This document shows, one piece after another, positions 11,827 through 23,081 of a DNA stretch of 64,000 bases. Position 1 is the first letter of the stretch. Every line of letters begins with the position of its first letter. The notes under the pieces are model-generated. The model did not search any database, was not told the origin of the DNA, and worked only from the letters and a program-made list of their open reading frames with translations. The stretch is from Brachionus manjavacas (taxonomy: Eukaryota; Rotifera; Eurotatoria; Ploima; Brachionidae). The DNA is taken from the NCBI GenBank assembly GCA_019054805.1, contig JAHQIY010000013.1:1302001-1366000 (forward strand). Direction: 5' to 3'. Position numbers and translations under genes: made by a program.

Positions 11827-14005
11827 CTAGAGTTGTCCCAAAGTCACAAGTCTCAAGTCAAGTCCAAGTCCAGACTTTAAAATTTTGAAAATTGGGAGGA
11901 AATTTATGCTATAATTGCAAGAAAATTCTGATATTTGGCAAATATATTGCATTAGACAACCCAAGAGTATATAAATTTTTTGATATGAAGCCTGATCTAG
12001 CAAATTTAAAAAAAAAATGCAAGTCCGAACTTGGGATTTTTAAAAACAACTCTGTATTAAACTATGCGAACGTGTATCATTTATTTAAATTTCGTAAGTA
12101 TTAGGCTTTGTAAATAAAGCAAAATTTCAAGTCGTTTCAGATCAATTTTAATTAAAAAAATACTTTAAAGTTTCAAATTAAGTAAAATTGAGAATTAAAA
12201 AAAAATTTATTTTTTTTTAAGATTCAAAACAAAAACTGAAAGGAATGATTAATGAATAAGTTCGATTCATAGCTGTTCCAGTATTTTCCGAATTACTTTT
12301 AATTTAGATCCAAACAAAATCTCTAAATTTGGTTTGCATTAGGAAAGATACAATTATTCTGAATATTTCGGTTTGCCTTTTTTTTGTATTTTGGATTGCA
12401 TAAGTCTGTCCAATTGGTAGGCTTATGTAACTGATTTAAAATGCAGCATAATTTTTCGTTTTTTGAAGCCCCAAAACTTTTTGCTTTTTGAATATTTACT
12501 CAAGGAAGTTTTGGAGATTCCATAAATATCGGCTTAGTTAGTACGTACGGCTAAATCATCAAAAACAAAATGTTTTTCAATTATTTCAGCCATATTTAGT
12601 TACTAAGACCATTGAATATTTGAGTGTGTGTAAATTAAAACCAAATGATTATTTTTTTAATGATATTATATTAGCTAACTAGCTTCAAGTGCTTAGTATT
12701 TGGTCCAGCGAAAGAAAACAAAACCTGAGTCAAAATTAAACTCTAATTTGAGATTCATTTAATTCCTATTTTATTTAGCTGAAAGAATATTATATTTGTT
12801 TTAATATCTTAATATTTATTATTTGATATTTAAATCTTGTAAATCTATATTTTTCACAATTTTAATCGGGTCGATTAGCTTGAGATCTGTAGATTTGAGT
12901 TGAAAAATTTTATTTATCTCACAATTATTTATCTTGTACACTAGATTATAAGGCTAGTGTTAGAATGGAATCAAAATGGTCACAGTGAGCTTTCTTCTTA
13001 TTACCATCTTTTAATTAAAAAAAGACTATCTCTAGACAAGATAGCATAATGTGTGAACATTTTTACTCAATCAATTTCTCAAATTGATTTTATCGCATTT
13101 TTTTCTTCCCTTTAAGTCGCTAAAAAAACCTATTTTAGATGTTAACTAAGATATGAAACAGCGAATTTTTTATTTTTAATTTTCAAATAAAATCAGATAA
13201 ATAAAGAAGAAAAATTGAGTCAAATTTATTCGTAATAAATGAATAAGAATGTTTTTAATTTCTAAAAAGAAACTGATTCTTTGTGCTTTAATTGAACAGT
13301 TAAATCTTTTCATAAAAATTGGATTATGGTGTAAGTCGAGTGTAAACATCATTCTAGATATCTATATAAATATTTTAATTAAGGTGGAAATACAAAAACT
13401 AACATCAATCAAGACAGGATATTTATTTTAACATAACAAAATACAAGAATCTGTTGATAATATGTGTTATCACTTGCTATTTATTCTAAGATAAGATTTC
13501 ATTTAAAGTTTAATATGTATCTACTTTGCCAAATATTTGTCCAGTTAACTCCCAAGTTAAAGAAATTTGTTGCTTTTTATTTTTTTTAGTTCGGAATCAC
13601 ATAAATATAAAAAATAGTATTATTTCAAAATTTTATCAAGAATGCTAAAATTCGCATTTTTTTAGAATCAAGAAATCTCTTAAAAAAATTGATATTAAAA
13701 AAGAGTTTTTTTTTGGAACTTGTCTCAAATATAACAAAGTTTAGTTTAAGTGATATTGTTAAATTTTTTTAATGACCATTTTCATTAAAAGCCTAGAACT
13801 TTTGTGCGATGCTCTTTAATTGAGGAAGAGATCTTACTAATATATCATACCATCTGCATAGAAAAGTTAGTAATTTTTGTTTTATCGGGAATAGCCTTTG
13901 AAAATTACTTTACAACGAATTTCTTATTGAATTTTTGGCAATTTCAGTTTTTTAGTTGATCAAATTTAGAAAAAAATATTTTATATTAAAATATATGCAA
14001 CTCCA
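11827..14005. other. Gene-free AT-rich stretch
   Basis: There is no convincing gene. Around 11830-11880 there is a run of AAGTC-type words (CAAGTCAAGTCCAAGTCC) like those near 38955 and 60045. The remaining ORFs are short and lack any recognisable motif. Confidence 0.45.
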
Positions 14006-14009
14006 TTTA

Positions 14010-14290
14010 TTTATTTGTTTTTCGGTTCCAGCATAAGCTCCTAATGATAAAAAAATTTTTAAAAAAATTAAAATAATCAAAACAGTTTTAGAATATTTCA
14101 AATTTAAAGTAAGTTTTGTTCATTTATTAAAGACATGATGAGAGACAAAAATAATAATTAAAGAATTGTTTAGTTAAGAAATAAAAGGAGTTGGGAAAAT
14201 AAGTGAATAAAATTATGTGAGAATCAGAAAAAAAATTAAGTTGGCATTTTTAAAGAAACAAGAAAAATTACACCCCTAAAGTCTCATTTA
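14010..14290 (-). mobile_element. Family-1 LINE 3' end fragment (diverged)
   Basis: The reversed tail TTTATTTATTTG is followed by CGGTTCCAGCATAAGCTCC, a diverged form of the family-1 terminus. AT-rich sequence comparable to its 3' UTR follows. There is no coding sequence. Confidence 0.45.
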
Positions 14291-14825
14291 ATAAATTTTG
14301 GTCCTCTACTATTTAAGTCAAAATTTAATCTCACTAAAACTAAACTTCCAAAAACAAACTCGATCAAATATCTGAGTGTAGACTTTAAGTCATGTGCAAT
14401 TGAAAAGTTCAAAGAGGTTCAGAAGGGCTTATTTGGACTTTCATACTTTATGCACAATATCGGCACTTATTCTCCTGACTTTAGATCACTCCATTACAAA
14501 AAATTTTGTCTCTCGCAATTCACATATGGACTTGAAACTCTTACTCTAAATATTGGGACTAAAACAGTCTTAATATTCTCCAAATAACCTTATGAGGCAA
14601 ATGTTTAAGCTAAAACCAACCTGCCACATGTTCAGAGTCCTCAAAATCCTAAATTTTTTCAACTTCGAGGAGTTTTATATGTTCTCAAAATTATCTTTTA
14701 TCAATACAATAAAATTCAACTTTCTCTCTTTTCCAATAATGAACATCTATTGAATCATCTACAAAAAATTCTTTTTCACCAGATATTGCGATCCTAACAA
14801 ATCTCTAAAAAAAATTTTATTGTTT
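14285..14825 (+). mobile_element. LINE reverse-transcriptase C-terminal relic (third family)
   Basis: In one plus frame this reads KLNLTKTKLPKTNSIKYLSV followed by a long stretch typical of the region after the LINE reverse-transcriptase palm (thumb/connection). It ends in frameshifts and stops. The layout resembles the more complete YCDD-type relic at 39540-41140. It is flanked on both sides by family-1 LINE ends. Confidence 0.45.
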
Positions 14826-15130
14826 ATTTTATTTTTTATTTATTTGTTTTCTGCACCGAGCTAGGGCTCCTTCAGAATAAATTTAAAAAAAACAAAATCA
14901 AAATAAAAAATAAAATTAAACTTAATAAAATGAGATAAAAAAAATGAAAGTTAAGAAGACATAGATTGTTACATGTGGCAAATGTTTACATAGTTCTGGT
15001 TTCAGGAAAAAAGGAGGAAATAGTAAGGTAGCAATTACACAATGGAGTTGGATATTCGATATATCTTGATTCGAAACCAAAAACAGAATAGAATTCAAAA
15101 ACAGTTTAAAAGAGATGGGATTTCTGACTT
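14825..15130 (-). mobile_element. Family-1 LINE 3' end fragment
   Basis: The reversed TTTATTTATTTG tail is followed by CTGCACCGAGCTAGGGCTCC and the conserved 3'-UTR block with GCAATTACACAATGGAG. It stops near 15090-15130, where unrelated sequence and then the SINE copy begin. Confidence 0.6.
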
Positions 15131-15164
15131 CATAAGACTTTGCATTATGTCTCTCTCTATTCTA

Positions 15165-15361
15165 TCCAAATGGATAATGGGAAGACGCTCCTCTCCTTTT
15201 CTAGTACCTTTTTGAGCAACGGTTCCGATCTGACACAGAGGCTACTGCATCGAGTTGACCATCTACACCGCAATTATTACCCAGCCAGAACCCGTTCCCA
15301 TTTTTCTGTGACGAAAGAGGTTTTGATGACTAACACGCAAGCCACTCAGCTACACGGGCTC
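15165..15361 (-). mobile_element. tRNA-derived SINE, copy A (internally deleted)
   Basis: Read on the minus strand from 15361, it starts GAGCCCGTGTAGCTGAGTGG, a good tRNA 5' half with A box. After a short spacer it continues GGCTGGGTAATAATTGCGG, GATGCAGTAGCCTCTGTGTC and CCCATTATCC. The same blocks occur in the same order in copy B at 20954-21242. Copy A lacks about 90 bp including the B-box region found in copy B. Confidence 0.65.
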
Positions 15362-15394
15362 AATTAACTTTTAAATTTACTTCTCCTAAAAAGA

Positions 15395-16620
15395 AGGTTA
15401 ATTTATTTATTTATTTATTTGTTTTCTGTACCGAGCTAAAGCTCCTTCAGGTTAAGTTAAAAATAAAATAAAAATAAAATTAAAGTTAATAAAATTAGAT
15501 AAAAAAAAAGAATCAAAATAGAGTAAATAAGCTAAAAAAAATTAAAGTTGAAAAGACATAAATTGGAAAAGATTGTTTCATGTGACACATGTTTAAATAG
15601 TTCAAGTTTCAGGAAAAAAAGAAGAAATAGTAAGGTAGCAATTACACAATGGAGTTGGGTATTCAATATATCTTGATTCGAAATCTTCTTTGTATTCTTT
15701 CACCAGTCTTACAACCAATGGAATAGAATGACTCAGTCCTGTCCCAACATAATCAACATAATCAACAACATTCTCAACTCAAAAAGACGATTCAAGACTG
15801 TTAGTAATTTTAGCTTCATGTTGCACGATGTTGGAGGGAGTATCATATTTTAACTTAAGGTTAGATCTTACTGTTGTATTCTGAATTGCTTGTAGTTTTT
15901 TGATATTATTTTCTGAAAATGAATTCAAGCAAGGAAAAGAATAGTCTAAAATCGATCCGACATAAGATTTATATAAATTTCCTAGTGTGTTTTGATTGAG
16001 ACCCCATTTTTTGTTTGACAATATCTTAATAATATTTAGCCTTTTGTTGCAGCGTTCTTTAATTTCGTCTCCTAGTATATTAAAGTTTAACCTAGAATCA
16101 AATTTAATACCAAGAAACTTGATTTCTTTTTGGCTCACTATTCTGTTTCCGTAGATTTTTAAGTTTAGATTATCACCCTCTTTTTTGTACCTAGAACAGA
16201 CTACTGAACACGACTTTTCAACTGATGTCTTCATTCTCCATTTAATAAGCCATTGTTCTACTTCGTTGGTGTATTTATTTATCTTATTTTCTAGGTTCAC
16301 CTTTTTGTTATTAATGAAGAATGTAACTAGATCATCTGCGAAAAGCAGAGAGTATTCATTATTTGTTTTTTTTCTTTTTGGGATGTCATTAATATATATA
16401 CAAAATAAAAGAGGACTAATTACTGGGCTTTGAGGAACACCTGCAGTTATTTTATATTCTTCGCTCAGATGATCATTCACATTTACCTTAAATGTCCTAC
16501 TATCTAAAAAGGATCTAATCCAGTTAGTCAAGTAATGAGGTGGATTCATTTTAATCAATTTAAAAAGTAGACCTTCATGCCAAGCCCTATCAAAGGCTTT
16601 AGAAATATCAAATTAATAAA
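15395..16620 (-). mobile_element. Family-1 LINE, 5'-truncated, with reverse-transcriptase ORF
   Basis: This is the best-preserved family-1 copy fully inside the window. Its tail (TTTATTTA repeats, CTGTACCGAGCTAAAGCTCC) lies at 15400-15450, the 3' UTR runs to about 15775, and the reverse-transcriptase ORF covers 15779-16558 with remnants (FDISKAF) to about 16612. Sequence beyond that is not LINE, so the copy is 5'-truncated. It is nearly identical over most of the ORF to the copy at 63190-64000, which implies recent activity. Confidence 0.8.
15779..16558 (-). CDS. LINE reverse transcriptase, partial (259 aa)
   Basis: This is a fragment of the ORF2 polymerase of a family-1 non-LTR element. It shows the finger/palm block AGVPQSPVISPLLF, the catalytic FADD in EYSLLFADDLVTFF, then KFLGIKFDS and the connection region ending LQAIQNTTVRS. 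The endonuclease and N-terminal reverse-transcriptase blocks are missing because the copy is 5'-truncated. The GVPQGS motif is altered to GVPQSP, unlike the copy at 63267, and the C-terminus runs out of frame into LESSF. It is a CR1/L2/Jockey-type reverse transcriptase; the exact clade is not decided here. It would not encode a working retrotransposon. Confidence 0.8.
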   Translation of the reverse strand: MIKMNPPHYLTNWIRSFLDSRTFKVNVNDHLSEEYKITAGVPQSPVISPLLFCIYINDIPKRKKTNNEYSLLFADDLVTFFINNKKVNLENKINKYTNEVEQWLIKWRMKTSVEKSCSVVCSRYKKEGDNLNLKIYGNRIVSQKEIKFLGIKFDSRLNFNILGDEIKERCNKRLNIIKILSNKKWGLNQNTLGNLYKSYVGSILDYSFPCLNSFSENNIKKLQAIQNTTVRSNLKLKYDTPSNIVQHEAKITNSLESSF

Positions 16621-17104
16621 TTAATAAAAATAAATAATGAATTAATTTAAGTTAGCCTAATTTGATAGAAAATTCGAGCACTCACATGCAAAACCGAAGA
16701 ACTAGGCGTCAAATATTTTGTTACTAATTAAATATTTGACAATGGAGAAGCGTAATCAACTTATCAATAATTATTCTATTGGAAAAAAATTAAAAAAAAA
16801 CCTACATAAATAATTTTTTTTCTACATGTTGTATGTGTTTTACGTTTGGTTTTTTCGTGCACAGTTCATTTGATTTTCAATCACAGCACACATAAAAAAT
16901 CGCGAAAGACCTCTCAATGCATATACAAATCGAATATAAACTTTTATTTAGACATTTTAGTATTTTAGACATTTAGAAAAAAAAAACCAAAAACATACAT
17001 TTTTGTTGGTTTTCATAAACACAGAAATAGAAGAAAATAGAAAAAAAATTAAAAAAAAAAAAAAAAAACCACAACAAAAAGTCCTCACAAATTTGGTCTC
17101 AACG
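16621..17104. promoter_or_regulatory. 5' flank and leader of LLGL
   Basis: This is AT-rich sequence upstream of the LLGL start. A polypyrimidine-like tract ending CATAAACACAG (about 17033) could be a 5'-UTR splice acceptor. A purine run (17041-17069) follows before the ATG at 17105. An upstream in-frame ATG exists at 17003, but its peptide is low-complexity lysine and unlike the family, so I take 17105 as the start. Confidence 0.4.
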
Positions 17105-20100
17105 ATGTTCAAATTTGCAACGAACAAGTTCGGTCATCACAGTTCGAACCACGCTGCGTCAAATGCAAACCAAGCATCAAAAGCCGAAGACTCGTCGTCG
17201 TCTTCCCGGCGCCGCTATCAAATCCAAAAAGAACTATTCGCATTTAACAAAATTGCCGACAAAGGCTTTCCGTCCAAGCCGTCCGCAATGGACTACGACA
17301 AAAAGCTGAAACTAATAGCAATTGGCACGCGAAACGGCGACATTCGCATCTACGGCGAACCCAACACGTCCCATCAACAGCTCTCATGCTACCAGGATGT
17401 CCATCCTTTTCCAATCCAAAAGATACTGTTCGTCCAAGGCCAGTATCAGCTGATAACTCTGAGCGAACGCGTCTACCGCAACGACATGACAAACAAGGGC
17501 GAGTCCAACCTCTATCTCATCCTATGGCAAATACCAACTAATTTGGACAATTCCAATCTGGTCGAAAAAATAAAGGAGTTTCAAATCGATCCGAAAATAG
17601 TGAAAAATAGTCGGCTCTCGGCCTTCACCTTACTCAACGACAACAGCCACTTGTTCCTGGGGTTCGAGGCCGGCGACATCTATGTGTTCAACGTGTCTCA
17701 GTTCCAGCTTGTGCCGGGCGTCATCAACAAAGACTACATACTCAAAAACATTCCGGCATCGGACAAAAAACTAAGCCAACTGGGACCGGTCGAGTCCATA
17801 AGCCATCATCCAAAGCAATTGACAAAACTGTTGATCGCCTATCAACGCGGCCTGTGGGTACTGTTCGACTTCATCAAAAATCACATCGATCAAATAGTGC
17901 AGACCCAGCAGCCGCTCGAATCGGCCGTGTTCTACCAGCAAGGCGAGTGCATAGCCACGTCTCATTTGGACGGCTCGTTTATTCTGTGGGACCTGACGTC
18001 GGACAGCTGCTCTAGCAGTCCGCCCAACATTGTCTACGGGCCGTATCCGTGCAAAGCGGTGACCAAGTGTTTTGTCAAGACTTGCCGCAACGACCAGCCC
18101 TATGTCATATTTAGTGGAGGGTGTCCGCGCGTCAACTACTCGGACAAAATAACCATCAGCGTAATTCAGGGCGAAAATTGCCACGTTTGCTTTGACTTTT
18201 CGTCGAAGCTAATCGACTTTTTCACCATCGACAAGCCGTGCCACGACAAACAGGCAAATTTGACCTACGACAACCCGCAGGCTCTGCTGGTTCTGCTCGA
18301 AGAGGAGTTCATTGCCATCGATTTGATTAGCGACAATTGGCCCCAATTCAAACTGCCCTATTTGTACTCGGTGCATTCGTCGGCCATCATATGCACTCAC
18401 TACGTGAACAAAGTGTCCAGCAAATTGTACGATTCGCTCACAAAGTACGGCTCGCTGAATCAAGAGACTAGCGAGCTATTTTCGGAGCGAGAGTGGCCCA
18501 TAAGCTCGAGACAGAGCGACGAAGCGATCGAATCGACGCAAGGCGACATAGATCTTTTGCTGACAGGTCACGAGGACGGCTCGGTGAGGTTCTGGCACGT
18601 GGCCAATATGAGCATGAGTCTTGTGTACAGGCTGAGGACGGCCGATTACTTTCAGACCGACTCGACGCCGCTCGATGCCGACAATGGCGACCTCACGTCC
18701 GAGGACAATTGGCCGCCGTTTCGCAAAATCGGCACGTTCGATCCCTACTCGGACGATCCAAAGCTGGGCATTCAAAAAATCTACTTGTGTCCTCACAACG
18801 AAGTGCTGGTGATCGCGGGCACAGCAGGCCAAGTGCTTGTCATGAGCTTGAGCGCTCACCACAAGGAAATCAACTACAGCGAGCTGCAGTCGCACAACAT
18901 CAACATCATCGGGGTGTCGCCCGAAGTCCAAAGTCACTTTGTTTGGAAGGGCCACGAGCCGTTGTGCACTCGCGGGCGCTTCAACGGGCAGCCCACTCAC
19001 GGCTCGTTCAAAGTGCCGCCCGGCTATCAGCTAAAGTCGCTCATACAACTGTATCCGCCGGCGACCGTGTCCGCTTTGGCTCTCAACACCGAATGGCAAC
19101 TAGTGGCCATGGGCACTTCGCACGGCTTTGCCATGTACGACTACACTAACTCCAAGGATTTGCTCATCAGATGCACGCTCGATCCGAGCATGTTGATTTT
19201 GAACGAGTCCGGCAACGGCGGCACCACCATTTCGAGACGAAAGTCGCTCAAAAAATCACTGCGCGAGTCCTTTCGCAAGCTGAGACGAGGCAGGTCTCAA
19301 AAAAACACCAACACCACCACCACCACCACTACCAATGCTGCTGCTAGAAAAAATGAGACCATCATCAAACCGATTGAGAACGAGCTGAACGAAACAGCTC
19401 ACAAGCCCATTGAGAGACAAGTCGAGTCCAGAGAATTCAAACAAATGGACGACATACCGCCCTCGGTAATCAGATACATGTACTTTGTGCGCACCTACAT
19501 CACGAACAGCCAACAAATGACCAATTCGCTATGGGTCGGCACCAACACAGGAATTATTTACATATACGCGCTGCAGTTCACCAAATCCAGCATCAATTGT
19601 GTGCTGGCCAAAGAGATGCGACTCAAGCATCGAGCACCAGTCGTCAATATTCAAGTGATCGATCAACTGATGGAGCCGTTGCCTCAACAAACCAGCAACG
19701 AGCACGCAGAGCACAGCGACAAAGCATCGAGTGGCGAACACAACCACAAGGTTATAATTTGCAGCGAGGAACAATTCAAAGTGTTTCAGTTGCCGGCTCT
19801 TAAGCCCGTGTGCAAATTTAAACTGACTGCAGTAGAAGGCGCCAGAGTTAGACGAATAGGCTACAATAGCTACATTAGCAAAACAGATCCTCGGTACAGC
19901 GAGTATTGTTTGTCGTGTTTGAGCAACTTGGGAGATTTGAGTGTGTACAGTCTGCCGCAGCTGAAGCGTCAAGTGCAAATTCAATGCATGAAGCAACAGG
20001 ACATTAATGCCATAACATCGTTTGTTTTTACCAAACAGGGCCAGGCATTTTATTTGCAGTCTCCAAGCGAGTTTGTGCACATATCAATGAGTGCCTGCGA

Positions 20101-22929
20101 CTCGCCACAAGTAATGCTCCAAGCTAAACGCACGACCAAACATGAATTAGATGACACTTCGCCATCTACTCCTCAAAACAAACAACAAACTACTTCTACT
20201 TCTTCTTCTTCTGCAGAAACCAGCTCACCACTCAAACAAACACCAGCGCCTGTCCCAGCACCTAGATCTACCATTGAAAAGTAAGCTTGTTGCTTTTTTA
20301 TGCTAACACATTTACATTTACATTTACACACTGCTCCTGTCATACTGTGAAATTAACCTATTTGTCTTCTTTTTTTTTATTTAAAAACAAAAATGGTAAA
20401 TTGATCATATTTTACCATACTTCACTTGAAATTTAAAAAAAATGCTGTTTCTATTTATATCTAGTTCTATTGACTTTTTCACCATTTCTTGCTCAGAAAA
20501 AAATTTAGAAAAGTTAAGATGATTCATAATTTGTTTCATTAAATTTGACAAAATTTATTAAAAAAAAGACTACGGCGGCAATTTTTACAATCTTCTATCT
20601 CAAATTTAACGAAACAAATCTATTTTTTTCATTTTAACAGTTTCAAATCTCAGTTGAAATTCATTCCAATTTCATAAATAAAAATTAAAAGTAAAAGCAG
20701 TTCACTTTTTGGAAGATGCTAAGTAGATATAAAATATCGTTACGTAGCATAGTCTTGTGAAAAATAATTATCTGAAAAAAAAAGAAACTACTGATAAATA
20801 GATCTATAAACTAATAAATAATCAAAGAAAAATAGCTGGGTATGCAAAATTTTATTGAAAATTTAAACAAAAATAGAAAAGTATCGAAAGTTGATTTAAC
20901 TTCATTTACAAAGTTTACATGACCAATATTTTCTTAATAGAAAATAACCCTTTGAGCCCGTATAGCCCAATAGTTTGTGTGTTAGTTATGCAAACAGAGG
21001 AACGAGGATTCAAAATCCGCTGAGGGTGAAAAAATCTTCAAAACACCTTTGCAGTACGGGATGAAAGTTTTAACCTCTTTCATCATACAAATAGGGTGAC
21101 CAGTTTCGGCTGGGTAATAATTGCGGTGTAGATGATAAACTCAACTCGATGCAGTAGCCTCTGTGTCAGATCGGAACAGTTGATCAAAAAGGTACATGAA
21201 AAGGAGATGAGTGCTTTCCCATTATCCGCAAGGATATAAAAAGGCACATTTTGTTATTATAATAAAACCCTTTATACAAGTTAAATGAAAATGCAAATGA
21301 CAAATCCTGCATTCTAGACAATTGCTCGTTTCTTTCTTATGGAAATGACTTGTTTGTTTGGTGAATATGTAAAAATTGAAGTTTAAATTGAAGTTTTAGT
21401 AATTCGATTTGGAACTCTTCAAGCTTTAAGGCTTATTTATTTAGCTTAATTAAATTAACCCCCTTTAAAAAATTCAAATTTTACAAAAATTAAAGCAAAA
21501 GAAATTTAAAAATGAATAAAATACAAATAATTTTGAACATATTGAATCAAAAAGATTTAATTAATTCTTGAAGAGACAGGAAGATTTCAAGTTTAAGCAA
21601 AAATTTTTTGAGCCAGTTAGTCCATCTTTAAAATAAAAAAATTGTAGTTTAAAATTTTTTTTAAACTCCAATATATATGTTCACTATTTCCAATTAAAAA
21701 AAAAAATATATGAGGTAACTATGTCATGATCGAATGATTTTTATCCGATGTCTCTAGATGATTTAGTGATCATGAAATATATCATATGAAAGCTTACTAA
21801 ATATCAAGTTTTATAAAAATGAGGGTTTAGATTGAATGTTGATAGTTGATCGATGATTAAAATTTTTAAACATTTTGACACTTTTTTACATCACAGACTT
21901 ATTTTATTTTTTGGAAATTAATTAACCTACTTCAAGAGAAGTCAAAATAAAAATCATGAAGAATTAAAATATGTTCAGAAAAATTTATCCGTAGTCATTC
22001 CCACATTTTTTCTTTACTTAATCTTTTCCCAACATAAACTTCTAAATTCTGGACAAAAAATTCATTTAATTTCATTAAAGATTCGTTTTTTCCATTAAGA
22101 TGAAATAAATATTTGATCTTGAAAAATGGTAATTTTATAGTATCACAGCAGCAGTGTATTATACGCACTGGTTTTGGGATTTCTAATTATTGCTTAACCT
22201 GTGTTGCTTTAATGCTTTAATTAACAATTGCTAATAAAATAGAAAACCCGCTGATAATAAGTCTAATCTTAAAGAAGAAGCGGCATTGTCGAATAATGCC
22301 GAGCAATTAAGTGAAGAGCACGACAACTCTTTATTTTCACTCTCATCTCCCAATAAGCCTAAAAACAACTCGTCGTTGATCACTAACAGCGGTCAATCGA
22401 CCACACAATTGACCATATTAAATCAGTCGGCTATTTCCTCCATAAATAACCAAACTCAAAATAGCAGTGGCTTTAACGGAAGTTCGACGTGCGTCAGTAA
22501 TGGCAACAATGCAACTATAAACATGTCCATGGACAGTGTTGTTGACAGATTTGGCGATGAGTGAGTTATTTTTATTTTTAGAAAGTACGTGACATGAGTA
22601 GGTGTAAGTAAACATTTTCTCAAAATTTTAGTTTCAACAACGTGTCAACAAAAAGAATACCATCGGTGATCGATGAGAACTCTTCGGCCACAAACCATAG
22701 TGATAGCTTGTTAAACGATACTGATGGCTTAGAGCAAGCAAGTAGAGCGAAAAAGAGAGAGATAAAACAAAATTTGAATTCAAACGGAAGCACAGCAAAT
22801 AGTGAAGTGACCACGGATGACGAGAATACTATGGATACAATAGCACCGCAAAAGGCTTCGTCACCAATGATCCATAAGGCGATCAACTGTTCACCAAACA
22901 TTAAGGTTCATATTGCGGGCGATTTTTAA
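17105..22929 (+). CDS. LLGL: Lethal giant larvae homolog (LLGL), WD40 polarity protein
   Basis: This is a cortical scaffold of basolateral cell polarity. In the known family it binds Par6/aPKC and syntaxins and is released from the membrane when aPKC phosphorylates it. Exons are 17105-20280, 22243-22560 and 22632-22929, joined in phase (about 1263 residues). The N-terminus has the family block QIQKELFAFNKIADKGFPSK, then IAIGTRNGDIRIYG (first WD40 blade), LGPVESISHHP, PYGPYPCKAVTKC-type blocks, LLTGHEDGSVRFWH and NWPPFRKIGTFDPYSDDPKLG. The basic aPKC target segment, SRRKSLKKSLRESFRKLRRG, lies at about residues 710-730. The C-terminal exons are Ser/Asn-rich. Exon 1 is one uninterrupted 3.2-kb block with G/C-rich third positions, quite unlike its neighbours. 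Intron 1 is 1962 bp and holds a SINE. An alternative last exon may lie at 23016-23081. Confidence 0.93.
20954..21242 (+). mobile_element. tRNA-derived SINE, copy B (inside LLGL intron 1)
   Basis: The head GAGCCCGTATAGCCCAATAG resembles a tRNA 5' half with A box. GGATTCAAAATCC about 55 bp on resembles the B box. The body blocks GGCTGGGTAATAATTGCGG, GATGCAGTAGCCTCTGTGTC and CCCATTATCC are shared with copy A at 15165-15361, so two dispersed copies in opposite orientation define the family. It lies in the sense orientation within the 1.96-kb LLGL intron. Confidence 0.7.
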
Positions 22930-23081
22930 GAGCATAGACTAACACTTTGCTTTTAGAATGCTTCATAACACTTTTTATTCAAGTCTGAAAATTTGACTGA
23001 TTTTTTTTTCTTAAGATTGACCAAGTGACCAAACGAATTGAAAATTGCAAACTGGAATACAAAGAAACTGCAATTGATTAG

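Noticed and set aside
11892-12104. 70-codon plus-strand ORF with CYNCKK
   Set aside because: A single CxxC and AT-rich codons with no partner motif or conserved pattern. It is not supportable as a gene.
16185-16433. Antisense ORF to the LINE reverse transcriptase, repeated at 63314-63562
   Set aside because: It exists only because the two LINE copies are nearly identical; it is a shadow of the polymerase frame.
17003-17104. Upstream start extending LLGL by 34 residues
   Set aside because: The extension is low-complexity lysine from an A-rich leader. Family members begin close to MFKFATNKFG.
18493-19149. Long alternative-frame ORF on the plus strand, and several minus-strand ORFs (17244-20080), inside LLGL exon 1
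   Set aside because: They are by-products of the high GC of the exon, which lowers stop-codon frequency. None has a recognisable domain, while the LLGL frame is conserved end to end.
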